A stretch of DNA of 64,000 bases, taken from contig NZ_JAGIZA010000004.1 in NCBI RefSeq assembly GCF_017813365.1, positions 1-64,000 of the forward strand. The letters are read 5' to 3'. The notes below the pieces were generated by a model. The model ran no database searches. It saw nothing but the letters and a program-made list of their open reading frames with translations, and was not told where the DNA came from. This document shows positions 9,432 through 20,474 of this stretch, in pieces. A program made the position numbers and the translations under genes. The stretch comes from Roseomonas indoligenes (GTDB lineage: Bacteria; Pseudomonadota; Alphaproteobacteria; Acetobacterales; Acetobacteraceae). Every line of letters begins with the position of its first letter. Within the stretch, counting starts at the first letter, position 1.

Positions 9432-10151
9432 ATGGTCAGCACATCGGCCCTTGCCGAGACCGCCGCCGCGCTGGGCGAGCCCGCACGGGTGGCGATGCTG
9501 GGCGCGCTGATGGACGGGCGGGCGCTGACAGCGGGGGAGCTGGCCGCGGTGGCGGGGGTTGCTCCCACCACCGCGAGCGGCCACCTGTCGCGCCTACTGG
9601 AGGCTGGGCTTCTGGCCGTGGAGCGCCAGGGCCGGCACCGCTACCACCGCCTGGCCTCGCCGGAGGTGGCGCGGGTGCTCGAGGGGCTGATGGCGCTCTC
9701 CGCCGCGCGCCCGGCGCCCCGCCGCGCCCTGAGGACCGGCCCGCGCGACGCGGCGCTGCGCGAGGCCCGCACCTGCTACGACCATCTGGCAGGGCGGCTG
9801 GCCGTGGGCATGGCGGACGCGATGGTCGCGCGCGGGCAGATCCAGCTCTCGCCCGATGGCGGCGCCCTGACCGATGCCGGGGCCGACTTCCTGCAGGGCC
9901 TGGGCGTCCCTGTTCCCGTCGCCCGCGGGCGCCCGTTCTGCCGCCCCTGCCTGGACTGGAGCGAGCGCCGCCCGCATCTCGCGGGCGCGCTGGGGGCCGC
10001 CCTCTGCCTGCGCTGCCTGGATCTCGGCTGGATGCGCCGGGTCCCGGCCTCACGCGCGCTGGACGTGACGCCGGCCGGCCGCCTGGGACTACGGCAGGCC
10101 TTCGGTCTGGACCGTGCGGATCAGTCCTCCACGATCTCCGCCGCCCGGTAG
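9432..10151 (+). CDS. ArsR-type winged-helix transcriptional regulator
   Basis: The 239-residue protein has an N-terminal winged helix (about 5-90; LGEPARVAMLGALMDGRALTAGELA, then VAPTTASGHLSRLLEAGLL as recognition helix) and a C-terminal region of about 120 residues not typical of short metal sensors. That region has Cys residues in ARTCYDHLAGRLA, GRPFCRPCLDW and LCLRCLDLGW, but they do not form a clear ArsR metal site. Such two-part ArsR proteins are common and mostly uncharacterised. It is divergent from the TSUP exporter and its last 31 bases overlap the 3' end of serB tail-to-tail. Confidence 0.85.
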   Translation: MVSTSALAETAAALGEPARVAMLGALMDGRALTAGELAAVAGVAPTTASGHLSRLLEAGLLAVERQGRHRYHRLASPEVARVLEGLMALSAARPAPRRALRTGPRDAALREARTCYDHLAGRLAVGMADAMVARGQIQLSPDGGALTDAGADFLQGLGVPVPVARGRPFCRPCLDWSERRPHLAGALGAALCLRCLDLGWMRRVPASRALDVTPAGRLGLRQAFGLDRADQSSTISAAR

Positions 10152-11014
10152 CCCTGGACAAAGAGGAGGGCGCGCAGGTCGTTGTGGTCCACCCGCGCCC
10201 GGGCCGCGGCGGCCACGACCGGCTTGGCGTGGTAGGCGATGCCCAGTCCGGCCGCACCGATCATCGCCAGATCATTCGCGCCGTCGCCCACGGCCATGGT
10301 GGCGGCCATGGGGAGCCCCTTCTCCGCCGCGAGCCGGGTGAGGGTGGCCAGCTTCGCCTCACGGTCGAAAATCGGCTCCTCCACCCGGCCGGCCAGGACC
10401 TTACCGTTGTCCACCAGCACGTTGGAGTGGTGGCTCTGGAAGCCGCATGCCGCCATGACGCGCCCGGTGAAGTAGGTGAAGCCGCCCGAGGCCAGGGCAC
10501 AGTGGGCGCCGTTGGCCGACATGGTCCGGGCCAGGGCCTTGGCGCCGGGCATGAGCTCCGTCTGCTTCCAGGTTGCCTCCAGCGCGCCGAGGGAGAGGCC
10601 CTTCAGCATCGCCACCCGCTCCCGCAGGGCCGCGGCGAAGTCCAGTTCCCCGTTCATGCTGCGGCGGGTGATCTCCGCGACTTTCTCCTTTAGCCCGGCA
10701 TAGGCGGCCAGCTCGTCCAGCGTCTCGCTGGTGACGATCGTGCTGTCCATGTCGGCGATGAGGAGGCGCTTGCGGCGCCCCTCGGCCGGCTGGGCAATGG
10801 CGTCCACGGGCGCGTCGCCCAGGGCTGTTCGGGCCGCGGCAGTGGCCTGGTCGGGGTTGAGAAGGGAGAAGGGCAGGTCCGCCGCCTCGCCTGGGGAAAG
10901 CCAGTCCACGGCGCCGAGGTCGGCGCCGAGGGCGTGCAGGGTCGTTCGGATCGGAAGGATCGTCTCGGCCGAGAGCCGGCCCGGGGGTGCGACGATGGTG
11001 AGGACGTGCGACAT
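10121..11014 (-). CDS. serB: Phosphoserine phosphatase SerB
   Basis: SerB removes phosphate from L-phosphoserine in the last step of serine synthesis. The 297-residue protein has an N-terminal regulatory region (about 1-75) and a HAD domain with the nucleophile motif ADMDSTIV near residue 90, SGGFTYF as motif II, a lysine in the AKLATL region, and [12 protein letters not shown] as the metal-binding motif. The length matches SerB proteins carrying an ACT-like N-terminal domain. It is transcribed divergently from miaA, with start regions nearly touching. Confidence 0.93.
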   Translation of the reverse strand: MSHVLTIVAPPGRLSAETILPIRTTLHALGADLGAVDWLSPGEAADLPFSLLNPDQATAAARTALGDAPVDAIAQPAEGRRKRLLIADMDSTIVTSETLDELAAYAGLKEKVAEITRRSMNGELDFAAALRERVAMLKGLSLGALEATWKQTELMPGAKALARTMSANGAHCALASGGFTYFTGRVMAACGFQSHHSNVLVDNGKVLAGRVEEPIFDREAKLATLTRLAAEKGLPMAATMAVGDGANDLAMIGAAGLGIAYHAKPVVAAAARARVDHNDLRALLFVQGYRAAEIVED

Positions 11015-11042
11015 GGGCCGGGTTCATGCCCCCGGACCCGCC

Positions 11043-12005
11043 ATGGAGCAACCTGAGGCCCTTCTGATCGCCGGACCCACCGCCTCCGGCAAGTCCGCGC
11101 TCGCCCTTGCACTGGCCCGTCGCCTGGGCGGGGTGGTCATCAATGCCGACTCGATGCAGGTCTATCGGGAGCTGCGGGTCCTGACCGCCCGGCCGACGCC
11201 GGAGGAGGAGGTGATGGCGCCGCATGCCCTCTACGGCGTGCATCCCGCGGCCCGGGCCGCCTCCGTCGCCTGGTGGCGGGACGCGGCGCTGGCGGAGATG
11301 GCGAAGGCGCGGCGTGCGGGGCTGCTGCCGATCCTTTGCGGCGGCACGGGCCTGTACTTCCGCTCCCTGACGCACGGGCTTTCCGAGATGCCGCCCGTTC
11401 CGGACTGGGCCCGGGAGGAGGCGCGCCGCCTGCTGGCGGAGGACGGCCCGGCGGCCCTGCACGCGCGGCTGGCCGCCGCCGATCCGGAGAGCGCCGCGCG
11501 GCTGCGTCCGAGCGACAGCCAGCGCCTCGCCCGCGCCTGGGAGGTGTGGCGTGCGACCGGCCGTGGCATTGCGAGGTGGCAGGCCGACGCGCCCGCCACC
11601 GGACCCGCGCCCTACGCCTTCCGCGCCGTGCTGATCGATCCACCGCGCGACGCGCTGCGCGAAGCGATCGGGGTGCGCTGGGCGGCAATGCTGCGGGCCG
11701 GTGCGATGGACGAGGTGCGGGCGCTGCGGGCGTTGGAACTGGATCCGGCGCTGCCGGCCATGCGCGCCCACGGGGTGCCCGAGCTTTCGGCGGTGCTGGA
11801 AGGACGGCTCTCACCCGAGGAGGCCGGCCGGCGGGCGACGCTGGCCGTCGGGCAGTACACGAAGCGGCAGGCGACCTGGTTTCGGCACCAAACACTCGCT
11901 GCCCCGAGCCTTACGCATATCATCAATGCGCGTATCGTCGATGACGAGCAACTTTCGGAATGCCAGATGCCTCAAATCATATCATTTATAAAATTGGCCG
12001 GTTGA
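11043..12005 (+). CDS. miaA: tRNA dimethylallyltransferase MiaA
   Basis: MiaA transfers a dimethylallyl group to A37 of tRNAs reading UNN codons. The 320-residue protein shows the P-loop [18 protein letters not shown] (about 10-27), [18 protein letters not shown], the [14 protein letters not shown] segment and [11 protein letters not shown] near the C-terminus. An upstream in-frame ATG at 11013 overlaps the serB start and is less likely. The last roughly 40 codons are markedly A+T-richer than the rest, with ATA and TTA-like codons otherwise rare here. This tail also forms the upstream region of ilvB, so its composition may reflect a promoter or leader. Confidence 0.93.
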   Translation: MEQPEALLIAGPTASGKSALALALARRLGGVVINADSMQVYRELRVLTARPTPEEEVMAPHALYGVHPAARAASVAWWRDAALAEMAKARRAGLLPILCGGTGLYFRSLTHGLSEMPPVPDWAREEARRLLAEDGPAALHARLAAADPESAARLRPSDSQRLARAWEVWRATGRGIARWQADAPATGPAPYAFRAVLIDPPRDALREAIGVRWAAMLRAGAMDEVRALRALELDPALPAMRAHGVPELSAVLEGRLSPEEAGRRATLAVGQYTKRQATWFRHQTLAAPSLTHIINARIVDDEQLSECQMPQIISFIKLAG

Positions 12006-12038
12006 CGGGCGGGGGTGGCGCCCGTAGATCACCCACCC
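11967..12038 (+). promoter_or_regulatory. Possible leader/attenuator or promoter region of ilvB
   Basis: The A+T-rich end of miaA contains an ATG at 11967 that would give a 12-residue peptide, [12 protein letters not shown], with three Ile codons, two of them ATA. Just after its stop lie competing pairings: ACGGGC 12005-12010 with GCCCGT 12020-12025, and GGGTGG 12013-12018 with CCACCC 12033-12038. There is no U-run. This resembles an Ile-responsive leader, but the same bases are the miaA tail and include a TATAAA -10-like element (about 11988-11993), so the assignment is tentative. Confidence 0.28.
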
Positions 12039-12065
12039 GCGAAACTTTCCCCGAGGAAACGCCGC

Positions 12066-13859
12066 ATGTCCGCTACCGCTCCGGCCCAGAACGAATCCCG
12101 CACCCTCACGGGCGCGGAGATCGTCCTCCGCGCGCTGAAGGAGCAGGGCGTCGAGGTCATCTTCGGCTATCCCGGCGGCGCTGTGCTTCCGATCTACGAT
12201 GCGCTGTTCCAGCAGAACGCCATCCGCCACATCCTGGTTCGGCACGAGCAGGCCGCGGTGCATGCGGCTGAGGGCTATGCGCGCTCCACCGGCAAGGTGG
12301 GCTGCGTGCTCGTCACCTCCGGTCCCGGCGCAACCAATGCCGTGACGGGGCTCGTGGACGCGCTGCTGGATTCCATCCCCATCGTCTGCCTGACCGGGCA
12401 GGTGCCCACCCATCTGATCGGCAACGACGCCTTCCAGGAGGCGGACACCACGGGCATCACGCGGCCGGCAACGAAGCACAACTACCTCGTCAAGCGCATC
12501 GGGGACCTGGCGCGCACGGTGCACGACGCTTTCTACGTCGCCCGTTCCGGCCGCCCCGGCCCGGTGGTTGTGGACCTTCCGAAGGACATCCTGCTCACGC
12601 AAGGCACCTACGAGGAGGCGCCGCGGGAGGAGCACCGTTCCTACCGTCCGCAGACACGGCCGGACGCGGAGTCCATCCGCAAGGCCGTCGCGCTGCTGAA
12701 GGGTGCCAAGCGGCCGGTGGTCTATGCCGGTGGTGGCGTAATCAATGCTGGGCCGGAAGCGAGCGAGCTGCTGACGGAGTTCGTGCGTATGGCGAACATG
12801 CCCTGCACGAACACGTTGATGGGCCTCGGCGTCTTCCCGGCCAGCGACCCGCGCTTCATTGGCATGCTCGGCATGCACGGCACGGTCGAGGCGAACCTCG
12901 CGATGCATGGCTGCGACGTGATGTTCAACATCGGCGCGCGCTTCGACGACCGGGTGACGGGGCGGCTGAACGCCTTCTCGCCGGGGTCCAAGAAGATCCA
13001 TGCGGACATCGACCCGTCCAACATCAACAAGAACGTCAAGGTGGACGTGCCCGTGGTCGGCGACGCCGGCCAGGTGCTGCGCGCGCTGATCGAGGCCTGG
13101 AAAGCGGACGACGCCGAGCAGGACCGTGAGGCGCTGGCGAACTGGTGGAAGCGGATCGACGAGTGGCGCGCGAAGGACTGCCTGCGCTACGAGCAGAGCG
13201 GCTCCATCATCAAGCCGCAGCACGCGGTGAAGCGGCTCTACGAGTTGACGCGCGAGAGCGGGCGCGAGACCTTCATCAGCACGGAGGTCGGCCAGCACCA
13301 GATGTGGGCGGCCCAGTATTTCGGCTTCGAGAAGCCGAACCGCTGGATGACCTCCGGTGGCCTGGGGACGATGGGCTACGGGCTGCCAGCCGCCGCCGGC
13401 GTCCAGATCGCGCATCCCGACGCGCTGGTGATCGACATCGCCGGCGAGGCCTCCATCCTGATGAACATCCAGGAAATGGGCACGCTGGCGCAGTACCGCC
13501 TGCCCGTGAAGGTCTTCATCCTGAACAACGAGTACATGGGCATGGTCCGCCAGTGGCAGGAGCTGCTGCACGGATCCCGCTACTCGGAGAGCTATTCCGC
13601 CGCGCTGCCGGATTTCGTGAAGCTGGCCGAGAGTTTCCACGCGCGCGGCCTGCGCGCGACGGATGCCAGCCAGCTCGACGACGTGATTCGTGAGATGATC
13701 GCGCATCCCGGCCCCGTTATCGCCGATATCTGCGTGGACCAGAAGGAAAACGTTTTCCCGATGATCCCCTCCGGTGCCGCGCATAACGAGATGATCCTCG
13801 GCGCGGGGCAGGCAGGCGGCGTGGCCGGCGTCACCGACGAGGGCAGGGTGCTGGTCTGA
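12066..13859 (+). CDS. ilvB: Acetolactate synthase, large (catalytic) subunit
   Basis: The ThDP- and FAD-dependent enzyme joins two pyruvates, or pyruvate and 2-oxobutyrate, in valine, leucine and isoleucine synthesis. The 597-residue protein has FGYPGGAVLPIYDALF at 33-48, catalytic Glu61 in VRHEQAAVHAAEGYAR, an FAD-binding middle domain (GMHGTVEANLAMHGCDVMFNIGARF in part), and the ThDP-binding region near 458-490. In the latter, the usual GDG start reads GEA (Glu461). ATG 12066 follows GAGGAAA. The small subunit gene begins two bases after its stop; ilvC is next. Confidence 0.95.
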   Translation: MSATAPAQNESRTLTGAEIVLRALKEQGVEVIFGYPGGAVLPIYDALFQQNAIRHILVRHEQAAVHAAEGYARSTGKVGCVLVTSGPGATNAVTGLVDALLDSIPIVCLTGQVPTHLIGNDAFQEADTTGITRPATKHNYLVKRIGDLARTVHDAFYVARSGRPGPVVVDLPKDILLTQGTYEEAPREEHRSYRPQTRPDAESIRKAVALLKGAKRPVVYAGGGVINAGPEASELLTEFVRMANMPCTNTLMGLGVFPASDPRFIGMLGMHGTVEANLAMHGCDVMFNIGARFDDRVTGRLNAFSPGSKKIHADIDPSNINKNVKVDVPVVGDAGQVLRALIEAWKADDAEQDREALANWWKRIDEWRAKDCLRYEQSGSIIKPQHAVKRLYELTRESGRETFISTEVGQHQMWAAQYFGFEKPNRWMTSGGLGTMGYGLPAAAGVQIAHPDALVIDIAGEASILMNIQEMGTLAQYRLPVKVFILNNEYMGMVRQWQELLHGSRYSESYSAALPDFVKLAESFHARGLRATDASQLDDVIREMIAHPGPVIADICVDQKENVFPMIPSGAAHNEMILGAGQAGGVAGVTDEGRVLV

Positions 13860-13861
13860 GC

Positions 13862-14377
13862 ATGTCCGACGAGATGCAGCGCACGGCAACGATCGCCGTG
13901 CTCGTGGAGAACGAGGCGGGCGTGCTCGCGCGCGTGATCGGCCTCTTCTCCGGCCGCGGCTACAACATCGAGAGCCTGACCGTCGCCCCGGTGGACGAGG
14001 AGCGGCGCCTGTCCCGCATCACCGTCGTAACCACCGGCACGGACATGATCATCGAGCAAATCAAGGCGCAGCTCGACCGGTTGGTGCCGGTCCACAAGGT
14101 CTCTGACCTCTCGCTGGACGGTCCGCACCTGACGCGGGAACTCGCGCTCATCAAGGTGGTCGGCCGTGGCGAGACCCGCATGGAGGCGCTGCGCCTCGGT
14201 GACGCCTTCCGCGCTCGCGTGGTGGATGCCAGCCATGAGAGCGCGACCTTTGAGATGACCGGGACGGCCGAGAAGATCGACGCCTTCGTGGCGCTGATGC
14301 GGCCGCTGGGTCTGGCGGAGGTGTCCCGCACGGGCGCCGTCGCCATCGCGCGCGGGCCGCGCAGTTTGGCTGCGTAG
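13862..14377 (+). CDS. ilvN: Acetolactate synthase, small (regulatory) subunit
   Basis: The regulatory partner of IlvB, conferring valine feedback inhibition and full activity. The 171-residue protein has an N-terminal ACT domain (about 8-80) with ATIAVLVENEAGVLARVIGLF and GYNIESLTVAPVD, followed by the C-terminal ALS-type domain (about 85-160; ELALIKVVGRGETR, then FEMTGTAEKIDAFVALMRPLG). The size matches the long-form IlvH type. The gene is 2 bases after ilvB, giving a fixed ratio of subunits, and 44 bases before ilvC. Confidence 0.95.
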   Translation: MSDEMQRTATIAVLVENEAGVLARVIGLFSGRGYNIESLTVAPVDEERRLSRITVVTTGTDMIIEQIKAQLDRLVPVHKVSDLSLDGPHLTRELALIKVVGRGETRMEALRLGDAFRARVVDASHESATFEMTGTAEKIDAFVALMRPLGLAEVSRTGAVAIARGPRSLAA

Positions 14378-14400
14378 CTTGGCCGCGTAACTTGCATTGA

Positions 14401-15438
<1,038 letters not shown>

Positions 15439-15450
15439 GGTCGGCAGGCC

Positions 15451-15477
15451 GACCCCGCCCCGGCAAGGGACGGGGTC
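15451..15477. terminator. Intergenic hairpin between convergent ilvC and orphan gene
   Basis: GACCCCG at 15451-15457 pairs with CGGGGTC at 15471-15477, extended by CCC/GGG inside. It lies between the ends of two convergent genes and could stop transcription from both sides. There is no T-run on either strand, so it may be a Rho-assisted or simply structural element. Confidence 0.4.
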
Positions 15478-15483
15478 GCGCCT

Positions 15484-16065
15484 TCAGGCCGTGCCGAATG
15501 CCAGCCCGAGCGCGGCCATGTCGTGCGCGGGGATGACGGAGGAGCGCTTGATGTGTTCGTCCTTTAGGTTCGGGACGAAGAGCTGCCATGCCTCAAGCAC
15601 GCCCAGCACGTCCGGCAGGATGGCATTGCCGGACACCTGCTGCTCGGTCGCCTTGCGGGCGCGGATATCCCCGAGATTGTAGCTTTCCGGGCTCCACTTG
15701 AGCTGTGGAGCAAAGGTGCCCCAGAAAGCCTTGGCAGGGGTGAGAAGCTCCACCTGCACATAGTTGTCGAGGTCGTTCCAGTCGATCCGCACGGCCGACA
15801 TGTAGCGGACCATCGCGCTCATGCTGATGCCGTTGAGCTTCGCCTGGAGATACCGGCCGATTGCGCCCTCGTCGTCCTCCTTGAAGGGCTTCACGGCGGA
15901 CCACCACGGCGAGACGCCCCATTTGCCGTCGGGTGCGTCGCCTTTGGTCAGCTTGAACAGTTGCATGCCCGCGGGCAGCGTTTCGATCCGCCACTTGGCA
16001 AAGCCCCCCTGGTCGGACTTCCTGAGCTTGTAGAAGTCGGCGCGCGAGAGCGTCGCATTGAGCAT
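15484..16065 (-). CDS. Hypothetical protein (193 residues), lower G+C
   Basis: A soluble protein without signal peptide or membrane helix and rich in aromatic residues: WRIETLPAGMQLFKL, KWGVSPWWSAVKPFKED, YMSAVRIDWNDLDNYVQVEL, AKAFWGTF. I do not know its function, but homologous hypothetical proteins seem familiar from other alphaproteobacteria. Codon use is less G/C-biased than in ilvC beside it, and so is the 203-base stretch upstream, which suggests transfer. It is isolated: convergent with ilvC and separated from the CHAD gene. That upstream stretch (16066-16268) holds no other feature I can name. Confidence 0.75.
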   Translation of the reverse strand: MLNATLSRADFYKLRKSDQGGFAKWRIETLPAGMQLFKLTKGDAPDGKWGVSPWWSAVKPFKEDDEGAIGRYLQAKLNGISMSAMVRYMSAVRIDWNDLDNYVQVELLTPAKAFWGTFAPQLKWSPESYNLGDIRARKATEQQVSGNAILPDVLGVLEAWQLFVPNLKDEHIKRSSVIPAHDMAALGLAFGTA

Positions 16066-16268
16066 CGGTCTGCCTTCTGGGCTTGAGGCTTGCTTGGTTC
16101 GATAACCCTAATGTGCCCAGCGATTGCGGACAATGCAGCAGCGGAACAATCTGCTTGCGCCACGGGTCGCCGCTGCACCAATCGTTGCGGCGATGCTGCA
16201 TTTAGCTTGAAGCAGAACCGGGCGAGGGTTGAGTGGGAAGTCCGCAAACCTGCCGCGTCTTCATGCCC

Positions 16269-17246
16269 TCACACGGCGAGTCGCGGCAGCTCCACCTTCT
16301 TAAAGACCCTCCATGCCGCCGGTGTGCCGGCCATCGCGCGCTCGCGCCGCGTGCGGGTCCAGGCGCGCAGTGCCTTCGCCTGCGGGGCGAGTGACGGATC
16401 GTCCGCCTCCAGCCGCCGGGTCAGCTCCGCTGCCACCACGGCGTCGTTGAGCGCGCCGAGTTTCTCCTGCAGGCTCTGGCAAGCGCGGCGAAAAGTCTTG
16501 CGGCCGCTCTCGTGCAGGGGAGCAAGCAGCTCGACCCCGTAACGAAGCCGCTTCAGCGCCTTCCGCAATTCGTGCAGCTCCGTCTCGGACCGCCGGCGAA
16601 TATGCCGGCCGCGCTGCAGCACCGTCCGGGCCAGCCGCTTCTGCAACCGCGGCGCCAGCTTGCGGGCTGGGCGGGCCAGCCTACCGCGCCCCTGTGGGGA
16701 AGAGGGATCGGCCGCATCCTGCGCCCAGGCGGAAATGCTCTCCACCGTGTTGGCGAAGCCCGGACCACTCACCGCGGCACGCAGGGAAGGCTGCGCAGCG
16801 GCGCGGAACTGGCGCGCCGCCTTCTCCAGCCGGGCAAGGTCCTGGATGGGCACGCCGTCCACGGCAGCGGCCGGAAGTACCTCTGTGATGAACACGTCCC
16901 AGTCTCGAGCCTCGCCAAGAATTCGCCCCAGCCGCCGGAGACTCGCCTTGAACCGGTCCTCCGCCTCCCCGGGCAGGTCGGGATCGAAGGTTGCCAGGAC
17001 GGCGCGCAAGCGGCGGACGGCCACGCGCATCTGGTGGACACCTTCTGCCTCACAAGCCACCGCGGCGGGGCGGTGATCGGTCAGGGCGGCGAGGGTCGCC
17101 TCGACCATATAATGGAAGGCCTCGCCGCCGGTGGCCCCGGGCGGCCAGTTCGCCGCATCAGGCAACCTCGGCCGCGGCGCCGTTGCGTCTTCCTCCTGGA
17201 TCACGGGGGCGGCGGCGGACTCGGTTCCGGACCCGTCGGTCGGCAT
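16269..17246 (-). CDS. CHAD domain-containing protein
   Basis: CHAD domains are histidine-rich alpha-helical domains that bind inorganic polyphosphate and are often found near polyphosphate granules. The 325-residue protein has an acidic/proline N-terminal extension (1-45) and two helical repeats marked by GVHQMRVAVRRLRAVLATF (about 66-84) and ELHELRKALKRLRYGVELL (about 225-245). The basic, His-containing helices are the hallmark. No CYTH (triphosphate tunnel) domain is fused, unlike many relatives. ATG 17246, ten bases after GAGGAG, is preferred over a GTG three codons earlier. It is divergent from leuA across a 330-base leader region. Confidence 0.87.
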   Translation of the reverse strand: MPTDGSGTESAAAPVIQEEDATAPRPRLPDAANWPPGATGGEAFHYMVEATLAALTDHRPAAVACEAEGVHQMRVAVRRLRAVLATFDPDLPGEAEDRFKASLRRLGRILGEARDWDVFITEVLPAAAVDGVPIQDLARLEKAARQFRAAAQPSLRAAVSGPGFANTVESISAWAQDAADPSSPQGRGRLARPARKLAPRLQKRLARTVLQRGRHIRRRSETELHELRKALKRLRYGVELLAPLHESGRKTFRRACQSLQEKLGALNDAVVAAELTRRLEADDPSLAPQAKALRAWTRTRRERAMAGTPAAWRVFKKVELPRLAV

Positions 17247-17367
17247 GGACGGCACGCTCCTCGTGGCCTGGGCTTAATGGAAGGCTCCGCCATGTTGGTG
17301 AACAGGTCAGCAGCATCAAGGCGCGAAGCGGCTTGCCCACCTCTGCCACACGGCCTAGTGTAGAGGC

Positions 17368-17487
17368 ATGCAGGCGACCACCGCCCGTAACGCGCCTATC
17401 CTGTCCGGCATTCCGGCTGGCTTCCTCGCGCGCCCTGCCATCGCCCTTCTCCCGCTTCTCCTTCGACTTCGCCGCCCCTGGGCGTGA
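17368..17487 (+). CDS. Candidate leucine leader peptide of leuA
   Basis: A 39-codon ORF starts at ATG 17368 and ends at TGA 17485, 89 bases before leuA. Residues 27-34 read LLPLLLRL, six Leu in eight codons, all CTT or CTC, whereas CTG dominates in neighbouring genes. This is the arrangement of a ribosome-mediated attenuator in which stalling at Leu codons sets the fold of the following RNA. A modest ribosome site (TAGAGG) lies just before the ATG. The ORF could be accidental, but the clustered Leu codons next to a leucine-synthesis gene argue otherwise. Confidence 0.5.
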   Translation: MQATTARNAPILSGIPAGFLARPAIALLPLLLRLRRPWA

Positions 17488-17494
17488 CGCGCGG

Positions 17495-17545
17495 CTGACA
17501 GGCCGGCATCGCTCAGGGGGTTCCCCGGGCAACGCGCCCGCCTGA
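17495..17545 (+). promoter_or_regulatory. Candidate leuA attenuator structures
   Basis: TCAGG 17513-17517 can pair with CCTGA 17541-17545, stacked on CGGGC 17526-17530 with GCCCG 17536-17540 around an AACGC loop. Alternatively TCAG 17513-17516 can pair with the upstream CTGA 17495-17498. These mutually exclusive folds follow the Leu-rich ORF directly. No U-tract follows the second hairpin, so classical intrinsic termination is not shown. Confidence 0.35.
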
Positions 17546-17576
17546 CGGATCACACGGCAATCGAAGGAACGGCCCA

Positions 17577-19190
<1,614 letters not shown>

Positions 19191-19196
19191 GGAGGG

Positions 19197-19226
19197 GCGG
19201 CCGCGCCCCCCCCCGGGTGCGGCCGC
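19197..19226. terminator. Hairpin between convergent leuA and amidohydrolase gene
   Basis: Two copies of the self-complementary octamer GCGGCCGC (19197-19204 and 19219-19226) can form an 8-bp stem around a C-rich loop. It fills the gap between two convergent gene ends and touches the amidohydrolase stop codon. No T-run follows, so its strength as terminator is uncertain. Confidence 0.35.
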
Positions 19227-20305
19227 TACGCCTTCAGGCGGGGAAGCAGCGCCTCGGCATTACCGCTCTCGATCCGCCGGAGGGTCGCGTCCTCCAGTCC
19301 CAGCCCGGCGAGACCCTGCACCTGCTCCGTGCAGGTCCGGTAGGGGAAGTCCGTCCCCAGCACGACCTGGCTGGCGGGCACCACCTGCAGCAGCCCGCCC
19401 ATCGCCACGGGATTGGCCGCCTGCGCCGTGTCGTAGAGGAAGCGGCCCAGCGCCGGCCGCACCCCGCCCGCCAATTGCGCGCCGGAGGCGGGGATGCGCG
19501 CCTGGAACTCGAAGCGCTCGATCAGGAAGGGCGCCGTGCCCCCGGCATGGGAGAAGATGAAGCGGATCTCCGGGAAGCGCTTCGCCGTGCCGCTGAACAG
19601 AAGGCTGCCGATGGTCCGGGTGGTGTCAGTTCCGTACTCGATCAGCGGGTCGGGGAAGAGCGGCATCTGCAGGTTGGTGCAGCAGGGGGCCGAGGTGGGA
19701 TGGGTGGCCGCGATCGCGCGCCGCCGGTTCAGTTCCTCATAGAGTGGCTGGAAAAGCGGGTCGCCCAGCCATTTTCCGTCATAGCTGGTGAAGAGAAGCA
19801 CGCCGTCCGCCTTCAGCACGTCGAGCGCATAGGCGGCCTCGGCGAGGCTGCCCTCCACGTCCGGCAGCGGCAGGGCGGCGAAGGAGCCGAAGCGGCCGGG
19901 GAAGCGCTGCATCAGTTCCGCCGCGTACTCGTTGCAGGCGCGTGCCAGCCGGCGCCGCTCGTCGCCCTCGGCGAAAGCAAGGCCGGGGGTGGTGACGGAG
20001 AGGATGGCCACGTCGATCCCGGCCGCGTCCATGTCGGCGATCGTCCGCTGGGGCGTCCAGTCCCGCTGCAGGGGGAAGAAATCCATCCGCCTGAGCACCG
20101 CGTCCTTGTAGGCGGGCGGGGTCAGGTGATGGTGGACATCGATCCGGCGGCGCCGGGGAAGGGTGGGGGCCTGAGCCCGCAGGGAGGCCGGGATCAGGGC
20201 GGCAGCCCCGGCGGCCAGGGCTCCGCGGATCAAGCCCCGCCGCGGAAGCGCGCAGGCACAGGCGAAACCCGAATGGCCCGCCGGCTCGCACCAAAGGTTC
20301 TGCAT
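19226..20305 (-). CDS. Exported TIM-barrel amidohydrolase
   Basis: A metal-dependent amidohydrolase of the ACMSD/amidohydrolase-2 type. The 359-residue protein starts with a signal segment bearing a twin-arginine-like LPRRGLIRGALAAGAAAL (about 23-40), then RRRIDVHHHLTPPAY with metal-binding His residues, AATHPTSAPC, FIFSHAGGTAPFLIERFEF and LGTDFPYR, the usual His/Asp metal and catalytic positions. ATG 20305 follows GGGAG; an earlier ATG in frame gives 27 unlikely residues. Substrate unknown; relatives decarboxylate or hydrolyse aromatic-derived acids. It is convergent with leuA. Confidence 0.83.
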   Translation of the reverse strand: MQNLWCEPAGHSGFACACALPRRGLIRGALAAGAAALIPASLRAQAPTLPRRRRIDVHHHLTPPAYKDAVLRRMDFFPLQRDWTPQRTIADMDAAGIDVAILSVTTPGLAFAEGDERRRLARACNEYAAELMQRFPGRFGSFAALPLPDVEGSLAEAAYALDVLKADGVLLFTSYDGKWLGDPLFQPLYEELNRRRAIAATHPTSAPCCTNLQMPLFPDPLIEYGTDTTRTIGSLLFSGTAKRFPEIRFIFSHAGGTAPFLIERFEFQARIPASGAQLAGGVRPALGRFLYDTAQAANPVAMGGLLQVVPASQVVLGTDFPYRTCTEQVQGLAGLGLEDATLRRIESGNAEALLPRLKA

Positions 20306-20408
20306 GGTCGCGCTCCCATCCCAACCGCCCACCTGTCCCGGCGGATTCGAGCGGCTATGGAACGCCGCCGGCCCGGCGGCGCGCAATGCCGGAGCGGGTG
20401 ACGGACAC

Positions 20409-20437
20409 GAAAAAGGGCGCCCCCGCAGGGGCGCCCT
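20409..20437 (-). terminator. Rho-independent terminator
   Basis: A 10-bp perfect stem, AGGGCGCCCC/GGGGCGCCCT (20414-20423 and 20428-20437, loop CGCA), is followed on the minus strand by TTTTTCG. It lies about 40 bases past the stop of the glycine-zipper lipoprotein gene and is the clearest intrinsic terminator in the window. Confidence 0.85.
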
Positions 20438-20474
20438 ATTCCGTCAGGGCCCGGCCAATGGCCGGGAAGTCAGC

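Noticed and set aside
11013-11042. Alternative upstream start for miaA (ATG 11013)
   Set aside because: It overlaps the serB start on the opposite strand and adds ten residues not typical of MiaA; ATG 11043 directly precedes the P-loop region.
11929-11994. 21-codon ORF before ilvB in a second frame
   Set aside because: It has few branched-chain codons, so it is no better as an ilv leader than chance.
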